The translations under genes and the position numbers were made by a program. From Candidatus Methanoperedens sp. (GTDB lineage Archaea; Halobacteriota; Methanosarcinia; Methanosarcinales; Methanoperedenaceae): a stretch of 64,000 nt of DNA. Under the pieces are notes generated by a model. That model did not search any database. It was not told where the DNA came from and saw nothing but the letters and a program-made list of their open reading frames with translations. Below, piece by piece: positions 17,490 to 25,691 of this stretch. Every line of letters starts with the position of its first letter. Position 1 is the stretch's first letter. The stretch covers positions 98,337 through 162,336 of the forward strand of contig JAHFDG010000011.1 of NCBI GenBank assembly GCA_023249105.1, written 5' to 3'.

Positions 17490-18526
17490 GCTTTCACCGA
17501 AAATGTTTCCCAGGGCGCAAGCGCCTCTTGTTCTGTTCCGCCTTTTGTATAGACCTGTGCGACCTTCTTCGTAAGAGTCCTGCAATAACCGCATTTGTTG
17601 CATACTTTTTTACAGTTCTTCCATTGCTTCTCAAGGACACCGTCAAGGCTTTTATTGGAAATATAGAACAGGTCTTTTAAATCCTTGGGGCAGTCCAGCA
17701 AATCCATGAGATTTCCTTCATAACTCTCATTATGGTATGCATTCACGCAATTCAGAATCCAGTCCACAAAATGCGTCCTGCCCCCTATCTTGTAAACATC
17801 CGTGATATCTTTGTAGAGCTTGATATCCTCGGGTCGTATCCACGGGGATTTGATAATCAATTCAGGATTTTCTACCCTTAATTCAAGACATTTCAAGTAA
17901 TAATAATCATCAAGCACATTGGGTCTCGGTTCCGGCCCGAAGGCATGAGAGAAAAAGTTAAAATGCGCATACCTGAAAGGGCAGCGATAAAGGCATCCTT
18001 CATTCACCAGTAACTTCAATTCACAATCCACGGAGTCGCGGATGGCATGAAGTACATCAAAATGCCTGTTGACATTGGAATCGATAACTATCGAGCTTGC
18101 CCCCAGGTCTTCAAAGAACTCAGCCTTCTGCGGCGAGTCCACAAAAGCAAGGACTGATACAACAACATCCACATCAAAATCCCTTGAAATGGTCTCAACA
18201 AGATAGGGGTCTGCAACCACAATCGAGTCAATTCCTATATCCACAAGTTTTTTGATATACCAGTGGTTAATCCTGTAACCTTCAGGCGTTAGCTGCCGCC
18301 CGCCCATGCAGCTTGAATTCAATACCAGCTCCATCTTTACTCCGTTCTTGTGGGCATACTCAGTCTGCGCCGCGATATCCTCAAGCTGCGGGGAAGCAAG
18401 ATTGCTCCTGCCCGTGCCGATATAGTCAGGAGAGCCTGCCATGAAAATAGAGTATATCTTCTCCTTTTGGGTCAATAATTCCTTTAGGCTGTCGATATGT
18501 CCTGGGGATGGGACAAAGAGCTTCAT
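17486..18526 (-). CDS. U32 family (UbiU/TrhP/RlhA-like) enzyme
   Basis: A 346-residue protein from ATG 18526, which has AGGTGA upstream; the longer frame from 18586 is rejected. It is a U32 TIM-barrel protein: V-P-S-P-G-H at the start, cysteines in N-E-G-C-L-Y-R-C-P-F-R near 190, and a Cys cluster near the end (C-K-K-V-C-N-K-C-G-Y-C). Characterised members are Fe-S proteins doing O2-independent hydroxylation of tRNA, rRNA or quinone precursors; proteolysis is no longer the favoured role. Linked here to TusA and HypA homologues. Confidence 0.82.
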   Translation of the reverse strand: MKLFVPSPGHIDSLKELLTQKEKIYSIFMAGSPDYIGTGRSNLASPQLEDIAAQTEYAHKNGVKMELVLNSSCMGGRQLTPEGYRINHWYIKKLVDIGIDSIVVADPYLVETISRDFDVDVVVSVLAFVDSPQKAEFFEDLGASSIVIDSNVNRHFDVLHAIRDSVDCELKLLVNEGCLYRCPFRYAHFNFFSHAFGPEPRPNVLDDYYYLKCLELRVENPELIIKSPWIRPEDIKLYKDITDVYKIGGRTHFVDWILNCVNAYHNESYEGNLMDLLDCPKDLKDLFYISNKSLDGVLEKQWKNCKKVCNKCGYCRTLTKKVAQVYTKGGTEQEALAPWETFSVKA

Positions 18527-18590
18527 GGCTTCACCTGTTATTTGCAATCCTGATAAATGTTTTGCAGGATTAGGGAGAGCGACCAAAGTT

Positions 18591-18956
18591 TCAGGATATC
18601 TTTATTTTTTTAACACAGCAATCGCGCCCTGCAATAATATCTATCTCCGTCTCACCGCATTTCGGGCATTTTATGACGGGCAGGAAAAAATGGAGCTTTT
18701 CAAAGAATTCGATAGGGCCGTTATACTCACATTTTTTGCAGTTTATTAAAGGTTTGATAACTTCGATATTGTATCTTGCGCCTTCTGCTATGGTTCCTGC
18801 TGTAATTGTTTCAAAAATGAACTTTAACTGTTCGGGGTTGAGCGCCGTAAGCTCCCCTATCTCAATGAATACCTCTTCCACCTTTTTGGCTTCATTTTTC
18901 CGGGCCGCATCAAGTACGGCATCTATAATCGCCCCGGCGATGGATATCTCATGCAT
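18591..18956 (-). CDS. hypA: Nickel metallochaperone HypA
   Basis: A 121-residue protein that begins M-H-E, whose His2 is the Ni ligand in HypA. It contains two CxxC pairs (C-K-K-C near 74 and C-P-K-C near 97) that form the structural zinc site. HypA delivers Ni to hydrogenases and other enzymes. No hydrogenase or other hyp gene is in this window; instead it sits 6 nt after a Cys-rich unknown gene and before a U32 gene, which suggests a non-hydrogenase client or a redeployed HypA. Confidence 0.88.
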   Translation of the reverse strand: MHEISIAGAIIDAVLDAARKNEAKKVEEVFIEIGELTALNPEQLKFIFETITAGTIAEGARYNIEVIKPLINCKKCEYNGPIEFFEKLHFFLPVIKCPKCGETEIDIIAGRDCCVKKIKIS

Positions 18957-18962
18957 CGCAAC

Positions 18963-19973
18963 TCACTGCCTGACCACTTCGATTTCTGCCTTCAACTGTA
19001 TGCACTTTGCGGCAGCATAGAGAAGCGACGAGAAAGCGCAAACCGTACCGATGCCCTCACCAACAAGGGCGTCGTCCTTTTTTACCATTGCCGTGATATA
19101 CGTGTCCATCCTGACATCGGTTGTCATTTCCTTTTTTTCAAGGGCGGTGAGAAGGTTATTCGCCTCTTCGCCCGTATTCTTCCCTTTCCTGCACAGTTTG
19201 ACCGGACATATCCTGCAGTATTCCTTGAACAATGCGCCCCATTTCGGTCCTGCCATCCCCGCATGCACTTCGGCTGCCACGCCAGCGTAGGCAATGCAGC
19301 ATCGAAGCGCCCTACCCAGAATGACACCTTTTTCCTTTATCTCACAGCACATCCTGTCGTTCTTAAAGAAAAACCAGTTCTCTATCCCGCGCTCATATTT
19401 CTCCTTTCCTGTATTCCGCTTGTCTTTGAGTTCTTCTTTTATCTTCGCAGCAAGCTCTGGCGCACGCGGGATGGTCGCTGCTGTTCCGCATGTGGGGCAA
19501 TACGAAATCGGGCCAACTGCTATCTCCTTATCATCCTTGTCTATGAAAGCCACTTCGACGCCCCACGAATTGCGCCTGATAGCTACTCTTCCCCCGCTTT
19601 TCCACACCTCGTTATAAGCGGAAGCCACCGGCGTGACCACCCTGCCGTAACCGTAGATGTCAGCCACTTTTTCCATATCTATAATGCACTGCAGGGACTT
19701 TGTTAATTCAGATTCTATATGTTGCGGGAAAAATCCTCCTTCTACCATAGCAAAGAGGATTGCAGGAGGCCATGTGATACCTTCTCCCTCACCCACGACA
19801 TTCCCTTTGTCATCAATAATCTTCGAATATACGCCATCAGGCTGCTCCCATGTTACTGCTTTACCTCCCAACCTTGAGATTTCTTTTAACACTTTGTGGG
19901 TTGTGCCGCAGTTGCCGTCCTCTATCCGCAGCTTCCCTTCGAGGTTTTTCCGTACAAGTTCTACGAAATCCAT
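18963..19973 (-). CDS. Uncharacterised Cys-rich protein, 336 aa
   Basis: A soluble protein with many cysteines: C-P-T-C near 177, C-C pairs near 228 and 243, and a C-R-I-C-P-V-K-L-C cluster near 274, a pattern suited to Fe-S or Zn binding. The N-terminal third resembles no domain I know. It lies between tusA and hypA in the same operon, so a role in sulfur- or metal-dependent modification is likely, but the reaction cannot be named. Confidence 0.7.
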   Translation of the reverse strand: MDFVELVRKNLEGKLRIEDGNCGTTHKVLKEISRLGGKAVTWEQPDGVYSKIIDDKGNVVGEGEGITWPPAILFAMVEGGFFPQHIESELTKSLQCIIDMEKVADIYGYGRVVTPVASAYNEVWKSGGRVAIRRNSWGVEVAFIDKDDKEIAVGPISYCPTCGTAATIPRAPELAAKIKEELKDKRNTGKEKYERGIENWFFFKNDRMCCEIKEKGVILGRALRCCIAYAGVAAEVHAGMAGPKWGALFKEYCRICPVKLCRKGKNTGEEANNLLTALEKKEMTTDVRMDTYITAMVKKDDALVGEGIGTVCAFSSLLYAAAKCIQLKAEIEVVRQ

Positions 19974-20017
19974 AACTATAGTTAGTAATATTACGAACGT
20001 TTTCTGCTTAAAGCTTA

Positions 20018-20236
20018 TTAATGTTTTTTGATGATAACTTTGATATGGCCTTCAGACTCGCTTATTTCCAGAACTTCGTGGTGATGGGTCTTGCACCAGC
20101 CTGAAATAGTCTCTTTTCCTGTAGGATCATCAATCAATACTTCCAGTTTTTCACCGGATGGTACCGTTTCCAGTTTTTTCTTCGTATAGAATAATACGAA
20201 GGGGCAGACCTTGCCCTGAAGATTCAGGTATTCCAT
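20018..20236 (-). CDS. TusA-like sulfur carrier protein
   Basis: A 72-residue TusA/SirA-fold protein. The active-site Cys is in G-K-V-C-P-F-V near residue 11; the canonical C-P-x-P has Val in place of the second Pro. TusA carries persulfide sulfur for tRNA thiolation or cofactor synthesis. It is the first gene of the operon leading to the Cys-rich protein, HypA and U32. Confidence 0.82.
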   Translation of the reverse strand: MEYLNLQGKVCPFVLFYTKKKLETVPSGEKLEVLIDDPTGKETISGWCKTHHHEVLEISESEGHIKVIIKKH

Positions 20237-20405
20237 GAGAATCTTTATGATTGACTGTTATATTAAACCTTTATCAGGCATATGCAATTTGAATTTAATA
20301 AAAGGGTTTAACCTGTCTTTCACAAAAGGAAATAAATCTTCTCTCAAAAAATCTCAATATCCCGTCATGACAAAATTAATATACCGATAAAATGATTAAC
20401 GGTTT

Positions 20406-21128
20406 ATGATGCTTGCCCCATTTTTATATGGAAATGAGGAAACTATCGGGTTGCACGTGGTTCTTTCAAATATCTTCTGGTGGGCTTCCCTTGTCCTGGT
20501 CATCACAGCATACAGGAATCGAAACCTGTGGAATGTAGGTGATATGCCTTGGACTTTTTTATTTTTAATCTTCATCTTTTTCGGAATTCGTGAATTGGGT
20601 CATCTAAGTAGCTCACCTTTCATTGCTTCCATACGATATGTTTTCGGAATATGGGCTGCAATTTTTATGGCTTCTCTGTTTATCTACCTCTATATTTTGA
20701 TATACATCCGGAAAACAATTCCAAAGATTGCGACATACATTCCTTTTGCTCTTGCTCTTCTGGTCCCGCTTGTCATAATTTTCCTATTTTTTGCAGGCAT
20801 AAAACCTGATGATTTGAAAAATATCATGTCTTCAATAGAAAATCTCGTATGGATAGCGGCAAGCTCAATAACAATTTTAACAACCTACATGCTTGGAACG
20901 CGGGCAGCAGGGGGATTTGTAAAAATATATATGTTATTCCAGATAGCAGCAATTTTCGCTCTTTTATGGAAATTCCTGGGTCTCATATCGAGTATGGGCT
21001 GCACAGTACCTTACTCTCTTCGTGAAACCCTTGAAACGCTTTTTGGGGTGTTTGCGGTAATATCCGTATACGTACTGACAAAAATGCTAAAATCGTTAGC
21101 AAGGCAGATTCACGGGGGATTGACATGA
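20406..21128 (+). CDS. Uncharacterised seven-helix membrane protein
   Basis: A 240-residue protein with about seven hydrophobic helices and a short basic C-terminus. No family recognised. It ends in an ATGA overlap with a roadblock-domain gene, so it may be the membrane sensor or anchor of that small protein. Confidence 0.65.
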   Translation: MMLAPFLYGNEETIGLHVVLSNIFWWASLVLVITAYRNRNLWNVGDMPWTFLFLIFIFFGIRELGHLSSSPFIASIRYVFGIWAAIFMASLFIYLYILIYIRKTIPKIATYIPFALALLVPLVIIFLFFAGIKPDDLKNIMSSIENLVWIAASSITILTTYMLGTRAAGGFVKIYMLFQIAAIFALLWKFLGLISSMGCTVPYSLRETLETLFGVFAVISVYVLTKMLKSLARQIHGGLT

Positions 21129-21538
21129 CCACCAAAGCTGAATTATATCATCTTGCACTTGAGAACCTGGAAAATTCTACAGGTGATATTTTAAGCTCCG
21201 CGCTGGTGACCGATGACGGGCTGGTTATGACAAGCACGACTTCAGGAGACGTAAACAAAGAAACCTTTGCTGCATACTGTGCGGCGGCATTCAAACGCGC
21301 AAGCGAGACTATGGAAGAACTTTCAGGCGAGAATATCGATACATTGTTTTTTGAATCCAAAAATCACCGTGTCGTAACGGTGCGTGTTGGGGAACATGCT
21401 CTCCTGGTCGCATTGACAGGTAAGAATGTCCAGATGGGGCTTGTACTTATCAATATGCAAAAGACTGCCCAGAAAATAAAGGAATTAAGTGAAACAAGTA
21501 TTTTCACACCGTCCGCGGTATTGGCGGAAGCACATTAA
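21125..21538 (+). CDS. Roadblock/LC7 domain protein
   Basis: A 137-residue protein of the roadblock/longin-like fold, with the typical A-L-V-T-D-D-G-L strand-turn near residue 28 and a central helix rich in Ala. Roadblock proteins regulate small Ras-like GTPases in bacteria and archaea. The ATGA overlap ties it to the membrane protein. No GTPase is adjacent. Confidence 0.78.
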   Translation: MTTKAELYHLALENLENSTGDILSSALVTDDGLVMTSTTSGDVNKETFAAYCAAAFKRASETMEELSGENIDTLFFESKNHRVVTVRVGEHALLVALTGKNVQMGLVLINMQKTAQKIKELSETSIFTPSAVLAEAH

Positions 21539-21561
21539 CCAATTAACGAATCCGGAACGCA

Positions 21562-22107
21562 ATGAACAGGACGCAAGCTAAAACCAAAATATGGCTGGTT
21601 AACGATAAGGAAGAGCCGATTATGGGGGAAGGGAAGGCTGCTATTTTGAAAGCCATAAATGAGGAAGGGTCGCTGAACAAAGCATGCAGGAAAGTGAAAA
21701 TATCTTATAAACATGCATGGCTCTTGTTAAGAGAGATTGAAGAGAGCGTAGGTGAGCCTGTGATAATTAAAAAACGGGGTGGAAAAGCGCAGGGTACATT
21801 CCTGACCGAAAAGGCGATAAACTTGCTTGAGGAATACAGCACATATCAGGATATAGTCGTACAAACTGTTTATGACAAAACTTTCTGGGAGGTGATCGGG
21901 TTGAAAATCTCTGCAAGGAACCAGATGAAAGGCAAAGTAATAGAAGTTGATAAAGAAGGTCTTATTGCAAAGGTTAAGATTTCTATCGAGCCGACAACGA
22001 TAACAGCGGTCATCACGAAAGAGGCTGCCGATGCTCTTGCAATTAAAAAAGATGATAAAGTATTGGCGGTTGTAAAGGCAACAGAAGTGATGATAGGGAA
22101 AGAATGA
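21562..22107 (+). CDS. ModE-type molybdate/tungstate-responsive regulator
   Basis: A 181-residue protein with an N-terminal winged helix of the ModE/LysR type (residues about 20-85; N-K-A-C-R-K-V-K-I-S-Y-K-H-A-W). This is followed by one MOP (molbindin) domain (about 112-180) that binds oxyanions. It sits 98 nt upstream of tupABC, and a 20-bp inverted repeat lies before tupA, so it most likely controls tungstate uptake. Confidence 0.88.
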   Translation: MNRTQAKTKIWLVNDKEEPIMGEGKAAILKAINEEGSLNKACRKVKISYKHAWLLLREIEESVGEPVIIKKRGGKAQGTFLTEKAINLLEEYSTYQDIVVQTVYDKTFWEVIGLKISARNQMKGKVIEVDKEGLIAKVKISIEPTTITAVITKEAADALAIKKDDKVLAVVKATEVMIGKE

Positions 22108-22173
22108 CTGAATCTTTTGGTTAATTAAATATTAAAAGCGGCACAACTTTTTCGAAACTTTTATTAATTAGCA

Positions 22174-22193
22174 TTATGTTTGAGTGAACATAA
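22174..22193 (+). promoter_or_regulatory. Inverted repeat, likely ModE-type operator of tupABC
   Basis: Perfect 7-bp arms TTATGTT (22174-22180) and AACATAA (22187-22193) with a 6-bp spacer lie about 13 nt before the tupA ATG. A TATA-like TTTATTAATTA is about 15-25 nt upstream, so the repeat covers the expected transcript start. That position suits repression by the adjacent ModE-type regulator. Confidence 0.5.
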
Positions 22194-22205
22194 AGAGGCA
22201 ATAAT

Positions 22206-23081
22206 ATGAAAAACCTGTTTGCTAAAATAATTTTAGTTTCGATTTTTATATCGCTATTTGCTGGCTGTGTCCAGCAGGCACCGGCTGGAAATACAACATC
22301 CCCGACATCAACCGCATCCGCTCCGCAGGATTTGCGTTTAGCCACGACCACTTCCACCTGCGATACTGGATTGCTCGATGTTCTGAACAAAAAGTTCGAG
22401 GATGAAAATAACGTCAGGATATTAACCGTGTGTGAAGGGACAGGAAAATCTATCGCAACCGGAGAACTCGGTGCAGCAGACGTTGTGATGGTGCACGCTG
22501 TCCAACTTGAATTAAAGGCTGTTGCCAACAGGAGTTTCATAAACAGAAGCTACATGATGTACAATTATTTCGTAATCATCGGACCTGAGAGCGACCCTGC
22601 AGGAATAAGGAATGCCAGCAATGCCACGGATGCTTTCCGCAGGATAGCCGCAAAGCAGTCTCCCTTCATATCGCGCGGCGACAACTCGGGCACAGATATA
22701 ATGGAAAAATCCATCTGGAAGGCTGCAAATATCACCCCAGCCGGGACATGGTACCAATCCGTGGGCAAAGGCATGGGTGAGACCATCACAACCGCTGACA
22801 TCAAAAGTGGTTATACTCTTTCTGACAGGGGAACATACCTTGCGATGAAGGATAAAATAAAACTGAGGCTCCTTTTCGAATCCGACCAGAAGTATCTCTT
22901 CAACCCCTACCATGTCATGGCTGTGAACCCCGCGAAATTCCCGAACGTGAAATACGACCTTGCAATGAAATATATTAACTATGTGATATCTCCGCAGGGA
23001 CAGGATATCATAAGGAATTACGGTAAGGATATATTCGGGGAAGCGCTTTTCGTGCCAGCCGCAGGTATTAAGGAGCAATGA
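22206..23081 (+). CDS. tupA: Tungstate ABC transporter substrate-binding lipoprotein
   Basis: A 291-residue lipoprotein: signal with lipobox F-A-G-C at Cys21, a short Thr/Ser linker, then the TupA signature T-T-T-S-T-C-D-T-G-L-L-D (about residues 47-58). The oxyanion-binding loops G-T-G-K-S and R-G-D-N-S-G-T-D follow. It captures tungstate (or molybdate) outside the cell for the TupBC permease. The downstream tupB ATG overlaps its stop. Confidence 0.92.
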   Translation: MKNLFAKIILVSIFISLFAGCVQQAPAGNTTSPTSTASAPQDLRLATTTSTCDTGLLDVLNKKFEDENNVRILTVCEGTGKSIATGELGAADVVMVHAVQLELKAVANRSFINRSYMMYNYFVIIGPESDPAGIRNASNATDAFRRIAAKQSPFISRGDNSGTDIMEKSIWKAANITPAGTWYQSVGKGMGETITTADIKSGYTLSDRGTYLAMKDKIKLRLLFESDQKYLFNPYHVMAVNPAKFPNVKYDLAMKYINYVISPQGQDIIRNYGKDIFGEALFVPAAGIKEQ

Positions 23082-23812
23082 GCGGTGCAGACTTCCTGTT
23101 TCAGGGAATTATCAGGGCGTTTGAGCTGATATTCAGCTTAAACCCTTACATCATTAGCATAACAGGCGTCTCTATCAAAGTATCAGGCACTGCCACGCTC
23201 CTCGCAACCCTGACCGCAATACCCCTCGCATATGCGCTTGCGTTTTTACACTTCAGGGGAAGGCAGGCGCTTATTGCGCTTGTAAATACAGGTATGGGGC
23301 TGCCTCCTGTTTTTGTGGGACTATTTATTTTCATTATGCTCGTTCCTGCAGGGCCTTTCGGCTTTGCGAATAAAATCTTCACGCCGCAAGCTATGATACT
23401 GGCCCAGTATATACTGGTCACGCCAATAATAACCGGAATCTCACTTGCTGCAATAAAAGCTGTTCCCAAACCCATAATCGAAACCGTATATACGCTGGGA
23501 GGAAGCTGGAAGGAAGCAATTATCATGACATTCTGTGAGGCGAGGTTCGGTATTATCACCGCTATACTGGCCGGGCTTGGGAGGGCGCTTGCCGAAGTGG
23601 GCGCCATCCTCATCGTGGGCGGCAACATCGCCTATACGGGCAGCGTGGGTGGAATAGGCGAGGGGGAATCTTACACCCGCACACTGACCACAGCTATAAC
23701 ATCCGAGACCAGCAAAGGGGATATCTCAACATCCATTGCGCTCGGGATAATCCTTATCTCACTCAACCTTTCCATAAATCTGCTGGCTAATTTTTTCCAG
23801 AGGAGGAGTTAA
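23078..23812 (+). CDS. tupB: Tungstate ABC transporter permease
   Basis: A 244-residue inner-membrane permease with about six helices and the E-A-x3-G-like cytoplasmic loop (A-L-A-E-V-G near residue 172) that contacts the ATPase. It overlaps tupA by 4 nt (ATGA) and precedes tupC by 3 nt. Confidence 0.9.
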   Translation: MSGADFLFQGIIRAFELIFSLNPYIISITGVSIKVSGTATLLATLTAIPLAYALAFLHFRGRQALIALVNTGMGLPPVFVGLFIFIMLVPAGPFGFANKIFTPQAMILAQYILVTPIITGISLAAIKAVPKPIIETVYTLGGSWKEAIIMTFCEARFGIITAILAGLGRALAEVGAILIVGGNIAYTGSVGGIGEGESYTRTLTTAITSETSKGDISTSIALGIILISLNLSINLLANFFQRRS

Positions 23813-23815
23813 GTA

Positions 23816-24535
23816 GTGGAATTATTCAGGGTTGAAAACGTCTGCATGGCTTTCGGGAAAAAAGATGTTTTAAAAAACATAAACCTGGGAATCAGGCGCG
23901 GTGAAATATTCGCCATAATAGGACCAAGCGGCGCGGGAAAGACCACGCTTCTGCGGATACTTAACCTGTTCGAGAAACCCCTATGCGGAAACCTGATATT
24001 CAACGGCCTTGATGCAGGTAAAACCGGCGGCTTGAGGCGCAGGATGTCAATGCTTTTCCAGACACCTGTTGTTTTTAATGCATCGGTTTTCGATAATGTG
24101 GCTTATGGATTGAAGGTTCGAGGCTTTGACAAAAGGGCAATAGAGAAAAAGGTCAGCGAAGCCTTGAATACAGTTGGACTTCCCGGTATGGGAAAAGAAA
24201 AAGCCCGCATGTTATCAGGTGGAGAAACGCAGCGTATGGCTTTTGCGAGGGCTATAGTCTATGACCCCGAGATACTCCTTCTTGATGAGCCCACATCGAA
24301 TCTTGACCCAGCCAATGTGGCAAAGATAGAGGAAATCATAAAACGCATAAGGGATGAGCGCGGGACGACAATCCTGATAGCGACACACAACATCCCGCAG
24401 GTAAGGCGCATTGCAGACAGGGTGGGGGTGCTTTTAAATGGGGAATTGATTGAAGTGAATAGCATTGAGGGGATTTTTACGGAGCCTGAGGACGAGAGGT
24501 CGGCGGCGTTCATAAGGGGGGAGATGATTTATTGA
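23816..24535 (+). CDS. tupC: Tungstate ABC transporter ATP-binding protein
   Basis: A 239-residue ABC ATPase: Walker A G-P-S-G-A-G-K-T (36-43), signature L-S-G-G-E, Walker B I-L-L-L-D-E-P and the switch His in A-T-H-N. The start is GTG at 23816 with AGGAGG upstream. It powers TupB. Tungsten would serve formylmethanofuran dehydrogenase or aldehyde oxidoreductases encoded elsewhere. Confidence 0.9.
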   Translation: MELFRVENVCMAFGKKDVLKNINLGIRRGEIFAIIGPSGAGKTTLLRILNLFEKPLCGNLIFNGLDAGKTGGLRRRMSMLFQTPVVFNASVFDNVAYGLKVRGFDKRAIEKKVSEALNTVGLPGMGKEKARMLSGGETQRMAFARAIVYDPEILLLDEPTSNLDPANVAKIEEIIKRIRDERGTTILIATHNIPQVRRIADRVGVLLNGELIEVNSIEGIFTEPEDERSAAFIRGEMIY

Positions 24536-24583
24536 TACGATAATTTGCTAGGATATTATACGGATATTTTGGTTCTTTAACTA

Positions 24584-25315
24584 TTAATGAAATATGGTAG
24601 ACAAATTTTTATCCATAGAATATGAAATTTCACGTGTCCAGTTTATAGTAGTATTAATAGAATATTGGGCATTTTGTTTTAAATCGTCTATTTTTTCAGA
24701 TTCTAATAACTTTAAGATTTGTTCTGCAGTTTCTGAACTTTTCTCAACCATATATGTTCGAACAAACCAATGTGCATTTCCTAAAATAATTTCAATACAT
24801 GTGGGGCAGGAAAATGCAAATTTATTCAATCCTATTGCTCTGTATGCAACCCCAACGCCTTCATATACAGGAATTGCAAAAGCGGTTGTTACAACTAGCG
24901 CAGTCTCCAAACCAAATGTACCTATTGCTACATAAAATATCTTCTCTTTCTCAGTTGTACCATCATACTCTTTTGCCGACATCACAACTTCATTGTAATT
25001 ATTAATGAGCGGACCATATTCGGTTAATACTCGGGATATTTTTTGATAACTTTCATCTGTGATTTCAAATTCTTGAATATTATACCCCCCTTCCTTATTT
25101 AGTAATCGTATCAAGTCGTTGAAATTATCTGCAATATCTTTAAATTTTGCATAAGAATCAACACTTCCCAACTCGAGAGGATGGAGTTTTGCTATTTCTC
25201 GGGCTAACTTCTCTGTTGTTGCATTTTTTGATTGCAAATTTTCATTTGGAACTTTAGTGATACAGCCCTGCAATAATACAAATAATATAGCTATTATAAT
25301 AATTATTCTTTTCAT
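24584..25315 (-). CDS. Uncharacterised lipoprotein
   Basis: A 243-residue protein with a lipoprotein signal (lipobox L-L-Q-G-C, Cys18), a helical N-terminal half and a hydrophobic segment around residues 130-155. No family recognised. Base composition is more A+T rich than the tup operon. Possibly part of the accessory block with the next small membrane gene. Confidence 0.6.
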   Translation of the reverse strand: MKRIIIIIAILFVLLQGCITKVPNENLQSKNATTEKLAREIAKLHPLELGSVDSYAKFKDIADNFNDLIRLLNKEGGYNIQEFEITDESYQKISRVLTEYGPLINNYNEVVMSAKEYDGTTEKEKIFYVAIGTFGLETALVVTTAFAIPVYEGVGVAYRAIGLNKFAFSCPTCIEIILGNAHWFVRTYMVEKSSETAEQILKLLESEKIDDLKQNAQYSINTTINWTREISYSMDKNLSTIFH

Positions 25316-25447
25316 TTATATTCTTTTTTCTCACTTTAACTATGCTAGAATAAGTATACTTACATGACCTTCTGTTTGTTTCCTATTCGTTATATTTGAT
25401 GCCAAAAAAAATTGGATAACTAAATATCGAGCAGGAACACCTAGCTA

Positions 25448-25645
25448 CTATCTTTTGTAATACCCATAGAGTATCCATAATACTATCAAAACTGCGAGCA
25501 GATTTATTAAATTAAGAATAAATTTTGGTAAAGGCCAGAATGGCGCTATATAATCAAAAATTTGTTGTATCACCCAATATATTATGCTAAAAATAATAAT
25601 GTATATTACTATTTTTATTATATCCTCTAGTAAATCACTCATCAA
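25448..25645 (-). CDS. Small two-helix membrane protein
   Basis: A 65-residue protein with two hydrophobic helices separated by an I-A-P-F-W-P-L-P turn and a basic end. Holin-like in shape, but no family recognised. The 132-nt stretch to the lipoprotein gene on its other side shows no gene. Confidence 0.5.
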   Translation of the reverse strand: MMSDLLEDIIKIVIYIIIFSIIYWVIQQIFDYIAPFWPLPKFILNLINLLAVLIVLWILYGYYKR

Positions 25646-25691
25646 GATAGATATAATTCACTTGGTTAATATCTTTTTCGGTAATAGAATT

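Noticed and set aside
18951..19706. 251-codon plus-strand open frame
   Set aside because: It lies entirely opposite the Cys-rich 336-aa gene, lacks a ribosome site and has an implausible composition.
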